Source: Paenibacillus rigui (GTDB taxonomy: Bacteria > Bacillota > Bacilli > Paenibacillales > NBRC-103111). Taken from it: a DNA stretch of 64,000 nucleotides. Shown one piece after another: positions 24,413-33,543 of the stretch. Positions within the stretch are counted from its first letter, which is position 1; each line of letters opens with the position of its first letter. The stretch covers positions 1 to 64,000 of the forward strand of contig NZ_NMQW01000008.1 in NCBI RefSeq assembly GCF_002234615.1. Reading direction: 5' to 3'. Under the pieces are notes generated by a model. The model was not told the origin of the DNA. It saw nothing but the letters and a program-made list of their open reading frames with translations, and ran no database searches. The translations under genes and the position numbers were made by a program.

Positions 24413-25642
24413 ATGAATAAATCGGCTTTATGGCACGATCCCAAACAAAGAAAGCTGTTGTTCAGTGCCGGTTACAGCTGGATGTTCGATGCGATGGACG
24501 TAGGAATTATCTCGTTCATCGTTGCGGCGCTGGCCGTGGAGTGGAAGCTCGGCGCCCAGCAGGTTGGCCTGCTGACGTCGATAAATTCCATCGGCATGGC
24601 TGTCGGAGCCGTCGCGGCAGGAGCGCTCGCCGACCGGTATGGCCGGCGGGCAGTGCTGCTTTGGACACTGCTTATATTTTGCGCAGCGAACGGGTTATCG
24701 GCTTGGGCCGGCAGCTTTTTCGTTCTGTGTGTACTGCGGTTTCTGGCCGGCTTTGGGCTCGGGGGGGAGCTTCCGGTTGCCTCGACCCTCGTGTCAGAGT
24801 CAGTAGCTCCGAAGGAAAGAGGCCGGGCGGTAGTGCTGCTCGAAAGCTTCTGGGCCGTCGGCTGGATATTGGCTGCGCTGATTGCGTATTTCATCATTCC
24901 TGACTACGGCTGGAGAGCGGCCTTTGTGATTGGGGCACTGCCCGCCTTCTACGCTTTGTATCTTCGGAGAGCCATCCAGGACTCTCCCCGATTTATGGAG
25001 CAGCAGACCCGCAGGCTGTCCTTCGGCGAACGCGTCCGGTCGGTATGGTCTCCGGAATACCGGCGCTATACCGTAGCGCTTTGGATCCTTTGGTTTACGG
25101 TCGTATTTTCCTATTACGGCATGTTCCTCTGGCTGCCGACAGTGATGGTCCTGAAGGGCTTTACTTTGGTCAAGAGCTTCCAATACGTCCTCATCATGAC
25201 GCTGGCGCAGCTGCCGGGCTATTTCACAGCTGCTTACCTGATTGAGAGGTATGGCCGCAAGTTTGTGCTGGTTACTTATTTGCTGCTGACTGCAGCAAGC
25301 GCCATCTGGTTTGGCAGCGCGGAAACGGAGGGAGGCTTGATTGCGGCAGGGATTCTCTTATCGTTCTTCAACCTAGGGGCCTGGGGAGCGATGTATGCGT
25401 ACACGCCGGAGCTGTATCCGACCTCCATCCGGTCGACCGGCGTCGGACTGGCCGCTTCCTTCGGCAGGATAGGGGGCATTATCGGCCCGTATCTGGTCGG
25501 GATGCTGGTGGCTAGGCATACGGGAATTACATCGATTTTTATCGTATTCTTCTTTGCCATCGTGATTGGCGCCCTGGCTGTGATGATCTGGGGAAAAGAG
25601 ACGAAGGGAACGGATCCGGATCAAACGGCGGCAGGAGCATGA
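24413..25642 (+). CDS. MFS transporter (aromatic-acid/niacin-type sugar-porter branch)
   Basis: A roughly 409-residue secondary transporter with 12 transmembrane helices. It has the loop 2-3 motif GALADRYGRRAVLLW, the matching motif in the second half (IERYGRKFVLV) and PELYPTSIRSTGVGLAASFGRIGG before helix 11, typical of the SV2/aromatic-acid:H+ symporter branch. Start ATG 24413 follows AAAAGGAA; ATG 24392 in the same frame is possible. The substrate is not deducible; an organic acid or nicotinate-like molecule is most likely. Confidence 0.85.
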   Translation: MNKSALWHDPKQRKLLFSAGYSWMFDAMDVGIISFIVAALAVEWKLGAQQVGLLTSINSIGMAVGAVAAGALADRYGRRAVLLWTLLIFCAANGLSAWAGSFFVLCVLRFLAGFGLGGELPVASTLVSESVAPKERGRAVVLLESFWAVGWILAALIAYFIIPDYGWRAAFVIGALPAFYALYLRRAIQDSPRFMEQQTRRLSFGERVRSVWSPEYRRYTVALWILWFTVVFSYYGMFLWLPTVMVLKGFTLVKSFQYVLIMTLAQLPGYFTAAYLIERYGRKFVLVTYLLLTAASAIWFGSAETEGGLIAAGILLSFFNLGAWGAMYAYTPELYPTSIRSTGVGLAASFGRIGGIIGPYLVGMLVARHTGITSIFIVFFFAIVIGALAVMIWGKETKGTDPDQTAAGA

Positions 25643-25867
25643 CGGTTCGACCAACCGCCATGCAGAGCGATTAACGCACGCTTGGGATTGCGCGGATTGG
25701 ACAGATCGTTGAAACGATATGTGCCGTATGCTCCGCTTTCAAGGCATGTCTGGCAAGGATGAGATGAATACCGGCTTTCAGACGGGATAGGGAGTAAAGA
25801 ATCAGCGCCAAGCACAGAGTAGAACGGAGGGGGGCAGGTGTGGGGTGGAGGAGTGGAGCATCCGCCC

Positions 25868-25921
25868 TTGAAACTTGTGTTCTACCGCTGCTTGGATGGA
25901 TTTAAGGAACACGAGTTTCAA
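25868..25921. repeat. 15-bp inverted repeat with a 24-bp loop
   Basis: TTGAAACTTGTGTTC (25868-25882) pairs with GAACACGAGTTTCAA (25907-25921), with one G-U pair as RNA. No T-tract follows, so it is not a standard terminator. It may be a structured RNA, an mRNA processing hairpin or a miniature-element remnant. Confidence 0.6.
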
Positions 25922-25979
25922 CAGCGACCCGAACCTCCTACCTGACTCCCTCCTGATCCACAAACGTATAGGGTTCACC

Positions 25980-26009
25980 GAAGGACGCCGTAAGGCGTTC
26001 TTCTCATTT
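25980..26009 (+). terminator. Hairpin followed by a T-rich tail
   Basis: GAAGGACGCC pairs with GGCGTTCTTC around a GTAA tetraloop and is followed by TCATTTT. It lies about 340 bp downstream of the MFS stop codon, so it may end a long 3' UTR or an uncharacterised small transcript that includes the inverted repeat. Confidence 0.6.
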
Positions 26010-26064
26010 TAAACTTCAATAGAAATGATCGATTTATGGATAGAAAATCGTGATTATCCTCGCA

Positions 26065-26093
26065 TTGACGGCTTTCCTGCGCGGTGATAAGGT
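26065..26093 (+). promoter_or_regulatory. Sigma-A-like promoter for the GNAT gene
   Basis: TTGACG (26065-26070), a 17-bp spacer and TAAGGT (26088-26093) lie 64 bp upstream of the GNAT start codon. Confidence 0.45.
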
Positions 26094-26156
26094 TAATTAC
26101 AAGTCAATAACCAACTAAAACAATGCGATTTATAAGAATTGGAGGAGGGGCCGACG

Positions 26157-26639
26157 ATGAGCACACACATAACTGCTGCTGCAGAGGATATCCGCAGTAC
26201 GGATGCGGAGCAATTGATCAAGGAGCTCAGTCAGGAGCTGGGAGCACTGTACGATTCAGATGGAAGCGCCGGTTTTCAACCTTCGGATGTGGAGGTTCCG
26301 CGTTCCGCTTTTATTATCGCGCGTTTGAACGGCCACCCGGTCGGCTGCGGGGCACTTCGCCCTCTGGATGAGGAGACGGTGGAGGTCAAGCGCATGTATA
26401 CGCGAAGCGGCTTCCGCCGTCAAGGGGTCGCCCAGGCGATTCTGGCCGAAATCGAGCGTTTGGCGGAGGACTTCGGCTACAGCCGGATCAAGCTGCAAAC
26501 CGGACCGAAGCAGCCTGAAGCGGCTGCGCTCTATGAACGGGTAGGCTACTACCGCATTCCAATTTATCACGGAGATTGGGACCGGGTGCTGGCTTACCAG
26601 AAAGATATTCAACCTAAGCCATCCGTCAAAACGCGATGA
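26157..26639 (+). CDS. GNAT family N-acetyltransferase
   Basis: A 160-residue acetyl-CoA-dependent acyltransferase. The acetyl-CoA-binding loop is in MYTRSGFRRQGVAQAILAEIE (split around residue 85-100), followed by LQTGPKQPEAAALYERVGYYRI, the usual C-terminal strand-helix-strand. ATG 26157 follows GGAGGAGGGG. The next gene starts 17 bp downstream, so the two are probably one operon. The acceptor is unknown. Confidence 0.9.
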   Translation: MSTHITAAAEDIRSTDAEQLIKELSQELGALYDSDGSAGFQPSDVEVPRSAFIIARLNGHPVGCGALRPLDEETVEVKRMYTRSGFRRQGVAQAILAEIERLAEDFGYSRIKLQTGPKQPEAAALYERVGYYRIPIYHGDWDRVLAYQKDIQPKPSVKTR

Positions 26640-26655
26640 GGGAGGCTCATTCATC

Positions 26656-27732
26656 ATGAAGTTTGCCCTATTCAGCCTGATGAGCAACCTGCCGAATCCC
26701 GTCACAGGGGAGAGCCTGACGACACAGCAGAAATTTGCCAACGTGCTTCAGCAGGCCCGACTAGCGGAGGAGCTTGGCTTCGATGCCTACGGCGTCGGGG
26801 AACGGCACGGTGCGCCTTTCCTGTCTTCTTCTCCTCCGGTTGTGCTGACGGCGGTGGCGGCAGCAACCTCAACGATTCGCCTCCTCACGACGGTCACGGT
26901 CCTCAGCGTCCTCGATCCGGTTCGCGTGGCGGAGGATTATGCGACGCTGGATCATTTGTCCGGGGGAAGGCTTGAGCTGATCATCGGTAAAGGCAACGAT
27001 CCGCGCCATTATCCGCTTTTTGGCATTACGGAAGAGGAGCAATGGGCATCCCTCGCCGAGCGGTATTCACTTCTCAAGCGTCTTTGGACGGAGGAAAACG
27101 TAACCTGGCAGGGGCATTACCGGCCGCCGCTCGAGAACGTTACGACCCAGCCGCGCCCTTATCAGCAGCCAATCCCAATATGGCATGGCAGCGCATCGAG
27201 TACAATCTCTACAGAGCTAGCGGCCAAGTATGGGGAGCCGTTATTCTCGTCCAATACGTTCCACCCGCAGGCCAAATATAAAGCGCTCATCGACCATTAT
27301 CGAGAGCGGCTCGCTTATTATGGCCATGACCCGGCTCAAGCGGTCATAGGCGCCGGTGCAGGCAGCCTGTATTTGGCGGACACGACGGAGGAAGCCATCC
27401 GCCGGTACCGTCCTTATTATAATGCGTTTCATGCTACGGCATCTGCACAGCATAATCAGTCTCCATTCAAGGACCTTGAGGATAACCTGGAAAATGGGCC
27501 GATCCTTGTGGGCAGCCCGGACCGTGTGATCGAGAAGATCCTGAACTATCACAAGGCGTACGGACATCAAGTGCTCAGCATCAGCGTCGATGGGCTGACC
27601 GAAATGGAGCAGCGGGAACAGGTCGAACGCTTTGCCCGCGAGGTCGCGCCGGTGCTGCGCCGGGAAATCCCGAGCGCCGTATGGAGCCGTAAGGTGTCCC
27701 AGCCGCAAGGGCCTTTTGTTCTACAAGCTTAG
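26656..27732 (+). CDS. LLM-class flavin-dependent oxidoreductase
   Basis: A 358-residue luciferase-like monooxygenase: TIM-barrel fold with the N-terminal strand FALFSLMSNLPNP, LAEELGFDAYGVGERHG and the segment DHLSGGRLELIIGKGNDP; the C-terminal part contains GSPDRVIEKILNYHKAYG. These enzymes use reduced FMN and oxygen on varied organic or sulfur substrates. It is probably cotranscribed with the GNAT gene. The sulfite-reductase genes lie convergently downstream, which hints at, but does not show, a sulfonate or sulfur role. Confidence 0.87.
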   Translation: MKFALFSLMSNLPNPVTGESLTTQQKFANVLQQARLAEELGFDAYGVGERHGAPFLSSSPPVVLTAVAAATSTIRLLTTVTVLSVLDPVRVAEDYATLDHLSGGRLELIIGKGNDPRHYPLFGITEEEQWASLAERYSLLKRLWTEENVTWQGHYRPPLENVTTQPRPYQQPIPIWHGSASSTISTELAAKYGEPLFSSNTFHPQAKYKALIDHYRERLAYYGHDPAQAVIGAGAGSLYLADTTEEAIRRYRPYYNAFHATASAQHNQSPFKDLEDNLENGPILVGSPDRVIEKILNYHKAYGHQVLSISVDGLTEMEQREQVERFAREVAPVLRREIPSAVWSRKVSQPQGPFVLQA

Positions 27733-27833
27733 CTTTTGCTCCGGCCTGAGTCCTCATGGACCCCTGAGAGTTACATGGCACTGCTATTGCCCCTTTGTTC
27801 CGCATGTTAACAACCAGCCAACGCCGCAACGTG

Positions 27834-27887
27834 AAAAAGATCGCTAACCATCCGGCCAAGCTTGCCGGATAGAGCGATCTTTTTTTA
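27834..27887. terminator. Bidirectional terminator between the monooxygenase and cysI
   Basis: AAAAAGATCGCT and AGCGATCTTTTT form the outer stem and ATCCGGC/GCCGGAT the inner one. A/T-tracts on both sides make it work for both converging operons. Confidence 0.9.
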
Positions 27888-27894
27888 AATTAGC

Positions 27895-29619
27895 TTACGA
27901 ATGAAAATCTTGTCCTGAACGAACTTCTTTAACATGTCCTGCGCGAATGACAAAATCACCGAAGTGCTCGCCTTCATGTCGTTCTTTAGCGTACTGGAAA
28001 ATGATCGGTCGGAGTGACTCCAGAATCTCGGTCTCCCCGATATTTTCCTTGTACAGCTTATTCAGCCGGTTGCCGGCGAAGCCACCGCCCAAATACAGGT
28101 TGTATTTACCAGGTGCCTTACCGATAAATGCGATTTCGGCCAGCATCGGTCGAGCGCAGCCATTCGGGCAGCCTGTCATACGAATGACGATATCGTCTTC
28201 ACGCAAACCAGCCTCATTCAGCATCGGCTCAATTTTATTCAGCAATTCAGGCAGGTAACGCTCCGCTTCAGCCATCGCCATTCCGCACGTAGGCAGCGAT
28301 ACGCAGGCCATGGAATTTCTTTGCAGCGCGGTGTGGTGAACGCCATCGGAAAGACCGTATTCTTTAATTAAATCTTCGATTTTTTTCTTCTTTTGACTGC
28401 TTACATTACCGATAACCAGGTTTTGGTTCGCTGTAAGCCGGAAATCGCCGGTATGAACCTTCGCCACTTCTCTTAAACCGGTCATCAAAAGATAGTCGCC
28501 TTCATCCTTCACGCGTCCGTTCTGGATAAACAGGGTATAATGCCATTTGCCGTTGCTTCCCTTCACCCAACCGTAACGATCCCCATTATGCTCGAAATAG
28601 TAGGGGCGTGCCGCTTCAAGCTCCCAGCCTAACCGGCTGCTTAATTCCTTGACAAACCACTCGATGCCGCGGTCGTCAATCGTATATTTAAAGCGCGCGT
28701 GCTTCCGGACAGCCCGATCCCCATAGTCACGTTGAATCGTGACGGTTTTCTCTGCGACCTCAACGACCTGCTCCGGTGTGCAGAATCCGATCACTTGGGC
28801 AACCTGCGGGTAGGTTAGCGGATCGCCATGGGTCATCCCCATTCCGCCGCCCACTGTAACGTTGAACCCTTTCAAGCGGCCTTCCTCAATGATCGCGATG
28901 AAGCCCAGATCCTGAGAGAAGACATCTACATCATTGGATGGAGGTACTGCCATACCTATTTTGAATTTGCGCGGTAAATACACTTTACCGTAAATAGGCT
29001 CTTGTTCTGCTTCGCTGTCCTGGCTATCCACGACTTTCTCGCCATCAAGCCAAATTTCATGATAAGCTCTGGTACGCGGGTCAAGATGGGTGCTGATTCG
29101 GGTTGCCCATTCGTAAACCTCGGAGTGAACCTCGGATTGATACGGATTGGGGTTGCACATCACGTTACGGTTAACGTCACCGCAAGCGGCCAGCGTGCTC
29201 AGGAGCGCTTCATTTACTTCCTTGATCGTCTTCTTCATGTTCCATTTGAGCACGCCGTGCAATTGAAACGACTGACGGGTCGTCAAACGGATCGTGCCAT
29301 TCGCATATTTTTGCGCAATACGATCCATCATCAGCCATTGATCTGTAGTAACGACGCCGCCTGCGGCGCGTACGCGCAGCATGAATTGATAAGCCGGCTC
29401 CAGCTTTTGTTTATGACGCTCATTCCGCAAATCCCTGTCATCCTGCATGTAGCTGCCGTGAAATTTCATAAGACGATTTTCATCTTCAGGGATGGAAGCT
29501 GTAATGACGTCCTCAAGCGTTTCCGCAAGGTTACCCCGGAGGTAATTGGTTCTGCGTTTGATCTCCTCCACATCACTGTGCGGCGCGCTGTTGGGTGAAA
29601 GTAAATTATTATCTGACAT
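27895..29619 (-). CDS. cysI: Sulfite reductase (NADPH) hemoprotein, beta subunit
   Basis: A 574-residue assimilatory sulfite reductase subunit that reduces sulfite to sulfide with six electrons at a coupled siroheme and 4Fe-4S centre. The four cluster cysteines are in [17 protein letters not shown] (with the preceding ACVSLP) and [10 protein letters not shown]. Duplicated ferredoxin-like halves and the siroheme-binding basic residues ([12 protein letters not shown]) are visible. The ATG follows GAGAGGAGAAAG. It lies 36 bp downstream of cysJ in the same operon. Confidence 0.97.
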   Translation of the reverse strand: MSDNNLLSPNSAPHSDVEEIKRRTNYLRGNLAETLEDVITASIPEDENRLMKFHGSYMQDDRDLRNERHKQKLEPAYQFMLRVRAAGGVVTTDQWLMMDRIAQKYANGTIRLTTRQSFQLHGVLKWNMKKTIKEVNEALLSTLAACGDVNRNVMCNPNPYQSEVHSEVYEWATRISTHLDPRTRAYHEIWLDGEKVVDSQDSEAEQEPIYGKVYLPRKFKIGMAVPPSNDVDVFSQDLGFIAIIEEGRLKGFNVTVGGGMGMTHGDPLTYPQVAQVIGFCTPEQVVEVAEKTVTIQRDYGDRAVRKHARFKYTIDDRGIEWFVKELSSRLGWELEAARPYYFEHNGDRYGWVKGSNGKWHYTLFIQNGRVKDEGDYLLMTGLREVAKVHTGDFRLTANQNLVIGNVSSQKKKKIEDLIKEYGLSDGVHHTALQRNSMACVSLPTCGMAMAEAERYLPELLNKIEPMLNEAGLREDDIVIRMTGCPNGCARPMLAEIAFIGKAPGKYNLYLGGGFAGNRLNKLYKENIGETEILESLRPIIFQYAKERHEGEHFGDFVIRAGHVKEVRSGQDFHS

Positions 29620-29655
29620 ACGGCTTTCTCCTCTCGAAATCTTCGGGAATCTCTA

Positions 29656-31479
29656 TTAGTAAACGTCCCGCTGATAACGTTTTTGCTGTTGCATACGGGT
29701 CAAATATTCCACTGCTTCATCCGAGCTGAAGCTGCCCTCTTGTTCAAGGATGGTCAACAAAGCTTCATGGACGTCATGCGCCATTTTCTTCTCATCGCCG
29801 CATACATAAATATGGGCACCTTCCAGCAGCCACTGATAAAGCTCCTTGCTCTTTTCAAGCATCCGATGCTGAACGTAGACTTTCTTATCCGTATCGCGGG
29901 AGAAGGCCACATCCATCCGTGTCAGGACTCCTGCCTTCAGCCAACGCTGCCATTCGATCTGATAGAGGAAATCGGTTGTAAAATGCTGGTCTCCGTAGAA
30001 CAACCATGTTTTTCCCTCCGCACCAATTTCCTCTCTTTCTCCCAAAAAGGCACGGAATGGCGCAACGCCGGTGCCGGGTCCGATCATAATGACAGGCGTA
30101 TCCGGGTTCTCAGGAAGCTTGAAGTTCGGGTTATGCTGAATGTATACCGGCAAAGTATCCCCTGCATGGATTCGTTCAGCCAGCTGAACGGAGCAGACGC
30201 CGTATCGTTCTCTGCCTTGCGCCTCGTATCTTACGGCACGAACGGTAATGTGAACCTCACCCGGTACTGCTTTGGAGCTGCTCGAAATCGAATACAGACG
30301 GGCGGGCATTTTTCTCAGGATCGGTAAAAACTCGCTTGCAGTCACGCCTCCAAAAGGATAATCCTGAACCAGATCCAATACATCCCGTTCTTTGATATAG
30401 GCTTTCAGGTCTTGTTCGTGCCCCGGTGCTACCAGTTCTTTCAGAGCGCTGCCCGAAGTCAGCTTCGCCGCTTGCTCGAGCAAAGGCTTTGTCAGCACCG
30501 TAATTTCATAATGACGAAGCAGGGCTTCTTGAACGGTGCTCTTGTCGCCTTGTTTATTCAGGGTCACAAGCTCATTGGCGTTCCAGCCCATTGCCGCGAT
30601 CAGCTCGCTGACAAGCTGAGGATGGTTTTCGGGATAAATGCCCAAGCAATCGCCCGGCTCGTATTGAAGATTAGAGCCATCGAGAGATATTTCAACGTGG
30701 CGGGTTTCCCGATCGGAGCCGCGTCCGTTCAAATTCAAATTTTCGAGGACCTCGGCCTGAAACGGGTTCGTTCTGGAATAGTCCGATGCGGTGCCATTCT
30801 CGGCCGCCGGACCGGAATCGCCTGGAATGGAAACGGCGTCCGTCGTTTGCCCCAGCGTACTTAACACGTTTTTCATCCACTCTGCCGCAGCTTCGTCAAA
30901 ATCTACGTCGCAATCGACACGGTCTGTAAGACGCTTTGCTCCAAGCTCTTCCAAACGCTGGTCGAAGTCCTTGCCCGTTTTGCAGAAAAACTCGTAGGAC
31001 GTATCTCCCAGAGCCAGCACGGAAAACGATAAGCCCTCCAGTTTTGGCGCTCTTTTGCTGTGAAGAAACTCATAGAAGGGAAGCGCATTATCCGGCGGTT
31101 CTCCCTCGCCATGCGTGCTGACTACGATAAACAGGTTTTGTACCTTCTTTAAATTATTGGTCTTAAAGTCGCTCATCGAGGAGAGGGTGACATTCAGGCC
31201 GCGCTCTTCCAGCTGTTTGGACAGCTTCTTGGCCAAGCCCTGGCTCTTTCCGGTTTGCGATCCGAAGAGCACCGTGGCCTCCTTGGGCACGACCGCCGAG
31301 CTCGTTGTTACAACGGCTAGCGGAGCGTTGGAGGACGCCTGTGTTCCGGCTGCGTTAAGAGCTGAGAAATAGCCGCTCAACCAGATTCGCTGCACTTCGG
31401 TTAGCGTAGGCAGCAGGCGATTAAGCAGTTCAGCCTGCTCCTGATTAAAAGGACTGTTTGTTACTTGAAGTTCCAACAA
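29656..31479 (-). CDS. cysJ: Sulfite reductase (NADPH) flavoprotein, alpha subunit
   Basis: A 607-residue diflavin reductase that passes electrons from NADPH through FAD and FMN to CysI. Order of domains: a short N-terminal extension, an FMN flavodoxin domain (about residues 65-205, VLFGSQTGKSQGLA, STHGEGEPPDN), an FAD-binding region with RLYSISSS, and an NADPH-binding domain (MIGPGTGVAPFRAFL, WLFYGDQH, YVCGDEKKMAHDVH). It starts at TTG 31479 with AGGTGGGG before it. Promoter and palindrome lie upstream. Confidence 0.96.
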   Translation of the reverse strand: MLELQVTNSPFNQEQAELLNRLLPTLTEVQRIWLSGYFSALNAAGTQASSNAPLAVVTTSSAVVPKEATVLFGSQTGKSQGLAKKLSKQLEERGLNVTLSSMSDFKTNNLKKVQNLFIVVSTHGEGEPPDNALPFYEFLHSKRAPKLEGLSFSVLALGDTSYEFFCKTGKDFDQRLEELGAKRLTDRVDCDVDFDEAAAEWMKNVLSTLGQTTDAVSIPGDSGPAAENGTASDYSRTNPFQAEVLENLNLNGRGSDRETRHVEISLDGSNLQYEPGDCLGIYPENHPQLVSELIAAMGWNANELVTLNKQGDKSTVQEALLRHYEITVLTKPLLEQAAKLTSGSALKELVAPGHEQDLKAYIKERDVLDLVQDYPFGGVTASEFLPILRKMPARLYSISSSSKAVPGEVHITVRAVRYEAQGRERYGVCSVQLAERIHAGDTLPVYIQHNPNFKLPENPDTPVIMIGPGTGVAPFRAFLGEREEIGAEGKTWLFYGDQHFTTDFLYQIEWQRWLKAGVLTRMDVAFSRDTDKKVYVQHRMLEKSKELYQWLLEGAHIYVCGDEKKMAHDVHEALLTILEQEGSFSSDEAVEYLTRMQQQKRYQRDVY

Positions 31480-31549
31480 GATTCACCCCACCTATCATGT
31501 AATTACGAATTCCTAGTATTCTTATATCAATTATTTATTCGCTATATAG

Positions 31550-31578
31550 AACCTAACACAGCCGCACGAACAGGTCAA
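31550..31578 (-). promoter_or_regulatory. cysJI promoter
   Basis: On the minus strand TTGACC (31578-31573), a 17-bp spacer and TAGGTT (31555-31550) form a sigma-A-like promoter 71 bp upstream of the cysJ start codon. Confidence 0.6.
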
Positions 31579-31587
31579 TTAGAATGA

Positions 31588-31606
31588 CCTTATAGGATCT
31601 ATAAGG
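31588..31606. promoter_or_regulatory. Perfect 8-3-8 palindrome upstream of the cysJI promoter
   Basis: CCTTATAG-GAT-CTATAAGG lies immediately upstream of the -35 box of the cysJI promoter, where an activator would bind. LysR-type activators such as CysL control cysJI in Bacillus subtilis, but the identity of the binding protein here is inference. Confidence 0.5.
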
Positions 31607-31760
31607 AAACCTGATATAAGCGGCTTATGCATCGATTTGGACCAAAAGGGCGTAGTAAAACGCCATGGGATCGGCGGTTATACTGTCGGTCATCCCCGGC
31701 TGCAATCGCCTTGCGGGAGGTCGCGGGGAATCAGGGACAGCATGGAAGCGAAGGAAACAA

Positions 31761-31789
31761 TTGACCTTTAGGTTTATTTGTCATACAAT
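31761..31789 (+). promoter_or_regulatory. Promoter and operator of the glucarate operon
   Basis: TTGACC (31761-31766), a 17-bp spacer and TACAAT (31784-31789). The dyad TTGT-CAT-ACAA (31778-31788) overlaps the -10 box and resembles FadR-subfamily GntR operators, which suggests autorepression of the adjacent regulator and its operon. Confidence 0.65.
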
Positions 31790-31829
31790 TGAACAAACGG
31801 ACAATAAACATAATTGAGTGGTGGAGCGC

Positions 31830-32534
31830 ATGGCAGGCAATCACAATGAGCTACAAATGAGAGGCATCAAGAGGGAGACCATGTCGAAGCAGGTCGTGGA
31901 TCAAATTATCGGGCTGCTGCGAAGCGGCCAGCTGAAGCCCGGTGATAAGCTGCCGACGGAAGCGGAGCTCAGCGGAAAGCTGTTCGTCAGCCGTCCCGTG
32001 CTTCGCGAAGCCTTGAGCTCGCTGGAGACGATGGGAATGATTCACCGTAAAACACGCGAGGGCACTTATTTTGCCGATAAAATCGGCAGCAAGCCGTTCT
32101 CCATTATGCTGGCGCTATCCGCGGGGGACATTCCTGCGATTATGGAAGCGCGCATGGCTTTGGAGCTTGGCTTGGTGACCGTCGCAGCGGAGAAGATCTC
32201 GGAGGACCAGCTGGCACAGCTTGAAGAGCTTCTGCGGTTGATGGCATTGCGGACCAAGGATTACGTAGATCTCGACAAGGAATTTCACCGAACGATTGCT
32301 TACAGTGCAAACAATCCGATTCTCGAAGGCAGCATTGATCCGCTTCTGAACATGTTTGACGAAACGCTGAGCCAAATTGCTTTGACGGACCGCGACCACG
32401 CGATCACTTTGCAGGAGCATCAGGTTATCTTTGAGGCTTTGCGGCGAAGGGACGCCGCGGGTGCATTCAGCGGTATGTATGCCCATCTTAACCATGTCAG
32501 GGCGAAGGTCATGAAGAGACTGGCAGAGAGCTGA
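31830..32534 (+). CDS. FadR-subfamily GntR regulator of the glucarate genes
   Basis: A 234-residue regulator: winged helix (about residues 10-75, SKQVVDQIIGLL, LPTEAELSGKLFVSRPVLREAL) and an all-helical FCD ligand-binding domain (about 90-225, ARMALELGLV, DKEFHRTIAYSANNP, LQEHQVIFEAL) with the metal-binding Asp and His residues typical of FCD. ATG 31830 is favoured over GTG 31818 because GGTGGAG lies just before it. It is first in the operon with kdgD, the dehydrogenase and gudD, so it probably responds to glucarate or an intermediate. Confidence 0.9.
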   Translation: MAGNHNELQMRGIKRETMSKQVVDQIIGLLRSGQLKPGDKLPTEAELSGKLFVSRPVLREALSSLETMGMIHRKTREGTYFADKIGSKPFSIMLALSAGDIPAIMEARMALELGLVTVAAEKISEDQLAQLEELLRLMALRTKDYVDLDKEFHRTIAYSANNPILEGSIDPLLNMFDETLSQIALTDRDHAITLQEHQVIFEALRRRDAAGAFSGMYAHLNHVRAKVMKRLAES

Positions 32535-32589
32535 TAGCTCAGCTCAATTCAGCCCAAAAACTTTTTAGCGGAGGAAAGGTGGTATTCCT

Positions 32590-33510
32590 ATGACAGCAAG
32601 CAATTTGAAAGCGCCTACAGGTATTCTCGGTTTTCCTGTGACGCCTATGGATCCGAATGGCAGCTTGAATGTGATCGCTTTGGAAGCGAATATCCAATTT
32701 TTGATCGACAATGGATTATCCGCGATTTTTATCGGCTGCGGTTCCGGGGAATTCCATGCAGTCAGTCCGACCGAATACCGGACGATGGTGGAGACGGCAC
32801 TGGCAGTCGCCAAAGGCAAGGTGCCCGTGTATACAGGTGTGGGAGGCAACATCAGCCATGCATTGGAGCTCGCCCGAATATCGGAAGCTGCGGGAGCCGA
32901 CGGCTATCTTATTCTGCCTCCGTATTTGATTGAGCCGGAGCAGGAGGGGCTGTATCAGTATTTGAAGACGGTTATCGACAGCACCCCGCTGAACGCTATC
33001 CTCTATCAGAGAGACAACTGCGTGCTGACTTTGCCTACGCTGCAGCGGCTGCTGGAATATCCCCAGCTTGTCGGGTTCAAGGACGGGCTCGGTCACATGG
33101 AAACGAATATTGAATTCACTCAGACGATCGGGGACCGGCTGGGCTGGCTGAACGGCATGCCGATGGCCGAGGTGACGATGCCTGCTTATGTAAATCTGGG
33201 CTTCCGCTCTTATTCTTCCGCGATTTCCAACTACATTCCGCACATTTCTGCCATGTTCTATGATGCGCTGCTGAAGCAGGACAAGGAGCGGCTCAACGAG
33301 CTTTATACGCACGTCATATTGCCGATTAACCGGATCCGCAGACAGAGAAAAGGGTACGCTGTGTCCCTCATTAAAGCCGGGATGGAAATTGTCGGCCTGC
33401 CTGTAGGAACTACCGTCAGACCGCCGTTAATCCCCGTCGAGAAGGAGCACTACCAGCAGCTGGAGCGCATAGTGAAGGCGGCCTTCGAACGTTTTCCCGT
33501 TACCAAGTAA
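32590..33510 (+). CDS. kdgD: 5-dehydro-4-deoxyglucarate dehydratase
   Basis: A 306-residue TIM-barrel enzyme of the DHDPS superfamily that decarboxylates and dehydrates 5-keto-4-deoxyglucarate to 2,5-dioxovalerate. The Schiff-base Lys is in LVGFKDGLGHMET, and the conserved Tyr is in AILYQRDN. The N-terminus GILGFPVTPMDPNGSL is typical of the KdgD branch rather than DapA, and the operon neighbours confirm the assignment. The ATG follows GAAAGGTGG. Confidence 0.93.
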   Translation: MTASNLKAPTGILGFPVTPMDPNGSLNVIALEANIQFLIDNGLSAIFIGCGSGEFHAVSPTEYRTMVETALAVAKGKVPVYTGVGGNISHALELARISEAAGADGYLILPPYLIEPEQEGLYQYLKTVIDSTPLNAILYQRDNCVLTLPTLQRLLEYPQLVGFKDGLGHMETNIEFTQTIGDRLGWLNGMPMAEVTMPAYVNLGFRSYSSAISNYIPHISAMFYDALLKQDKERLNELYTHVILPINRIRRQRKGYAVSLIKAGMEIVGLPVGTTVRPPLIPVEKEHYQQLERIVKAAFERFPVTK

Positions 33511-33543
33511 CGCACCTACATTCACCGTAATCCAGGAGGGAAC

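Larger units (their letters stand above)
25643..26156. other. Gene-free 514-bp stretch
   Basis: No reading frame here has both a plausible start and recognisable content. It contains a 15-bp inverted repeat (25868-25921), an intrinsic-terminator-like hairpin (25980-26009) and a promoter-like pair (26065-26093), each listed separately. The hairpins may belong to a lost or non-coding transcript. Confidence 0.5.

Noticed and set aside
25621-25815. 64-codon minus-strand frame in the gap after the MFS gene
   Set aside because: No ribosome-binding site, no recognisable domain, and it overlaps the MFS 3' end.
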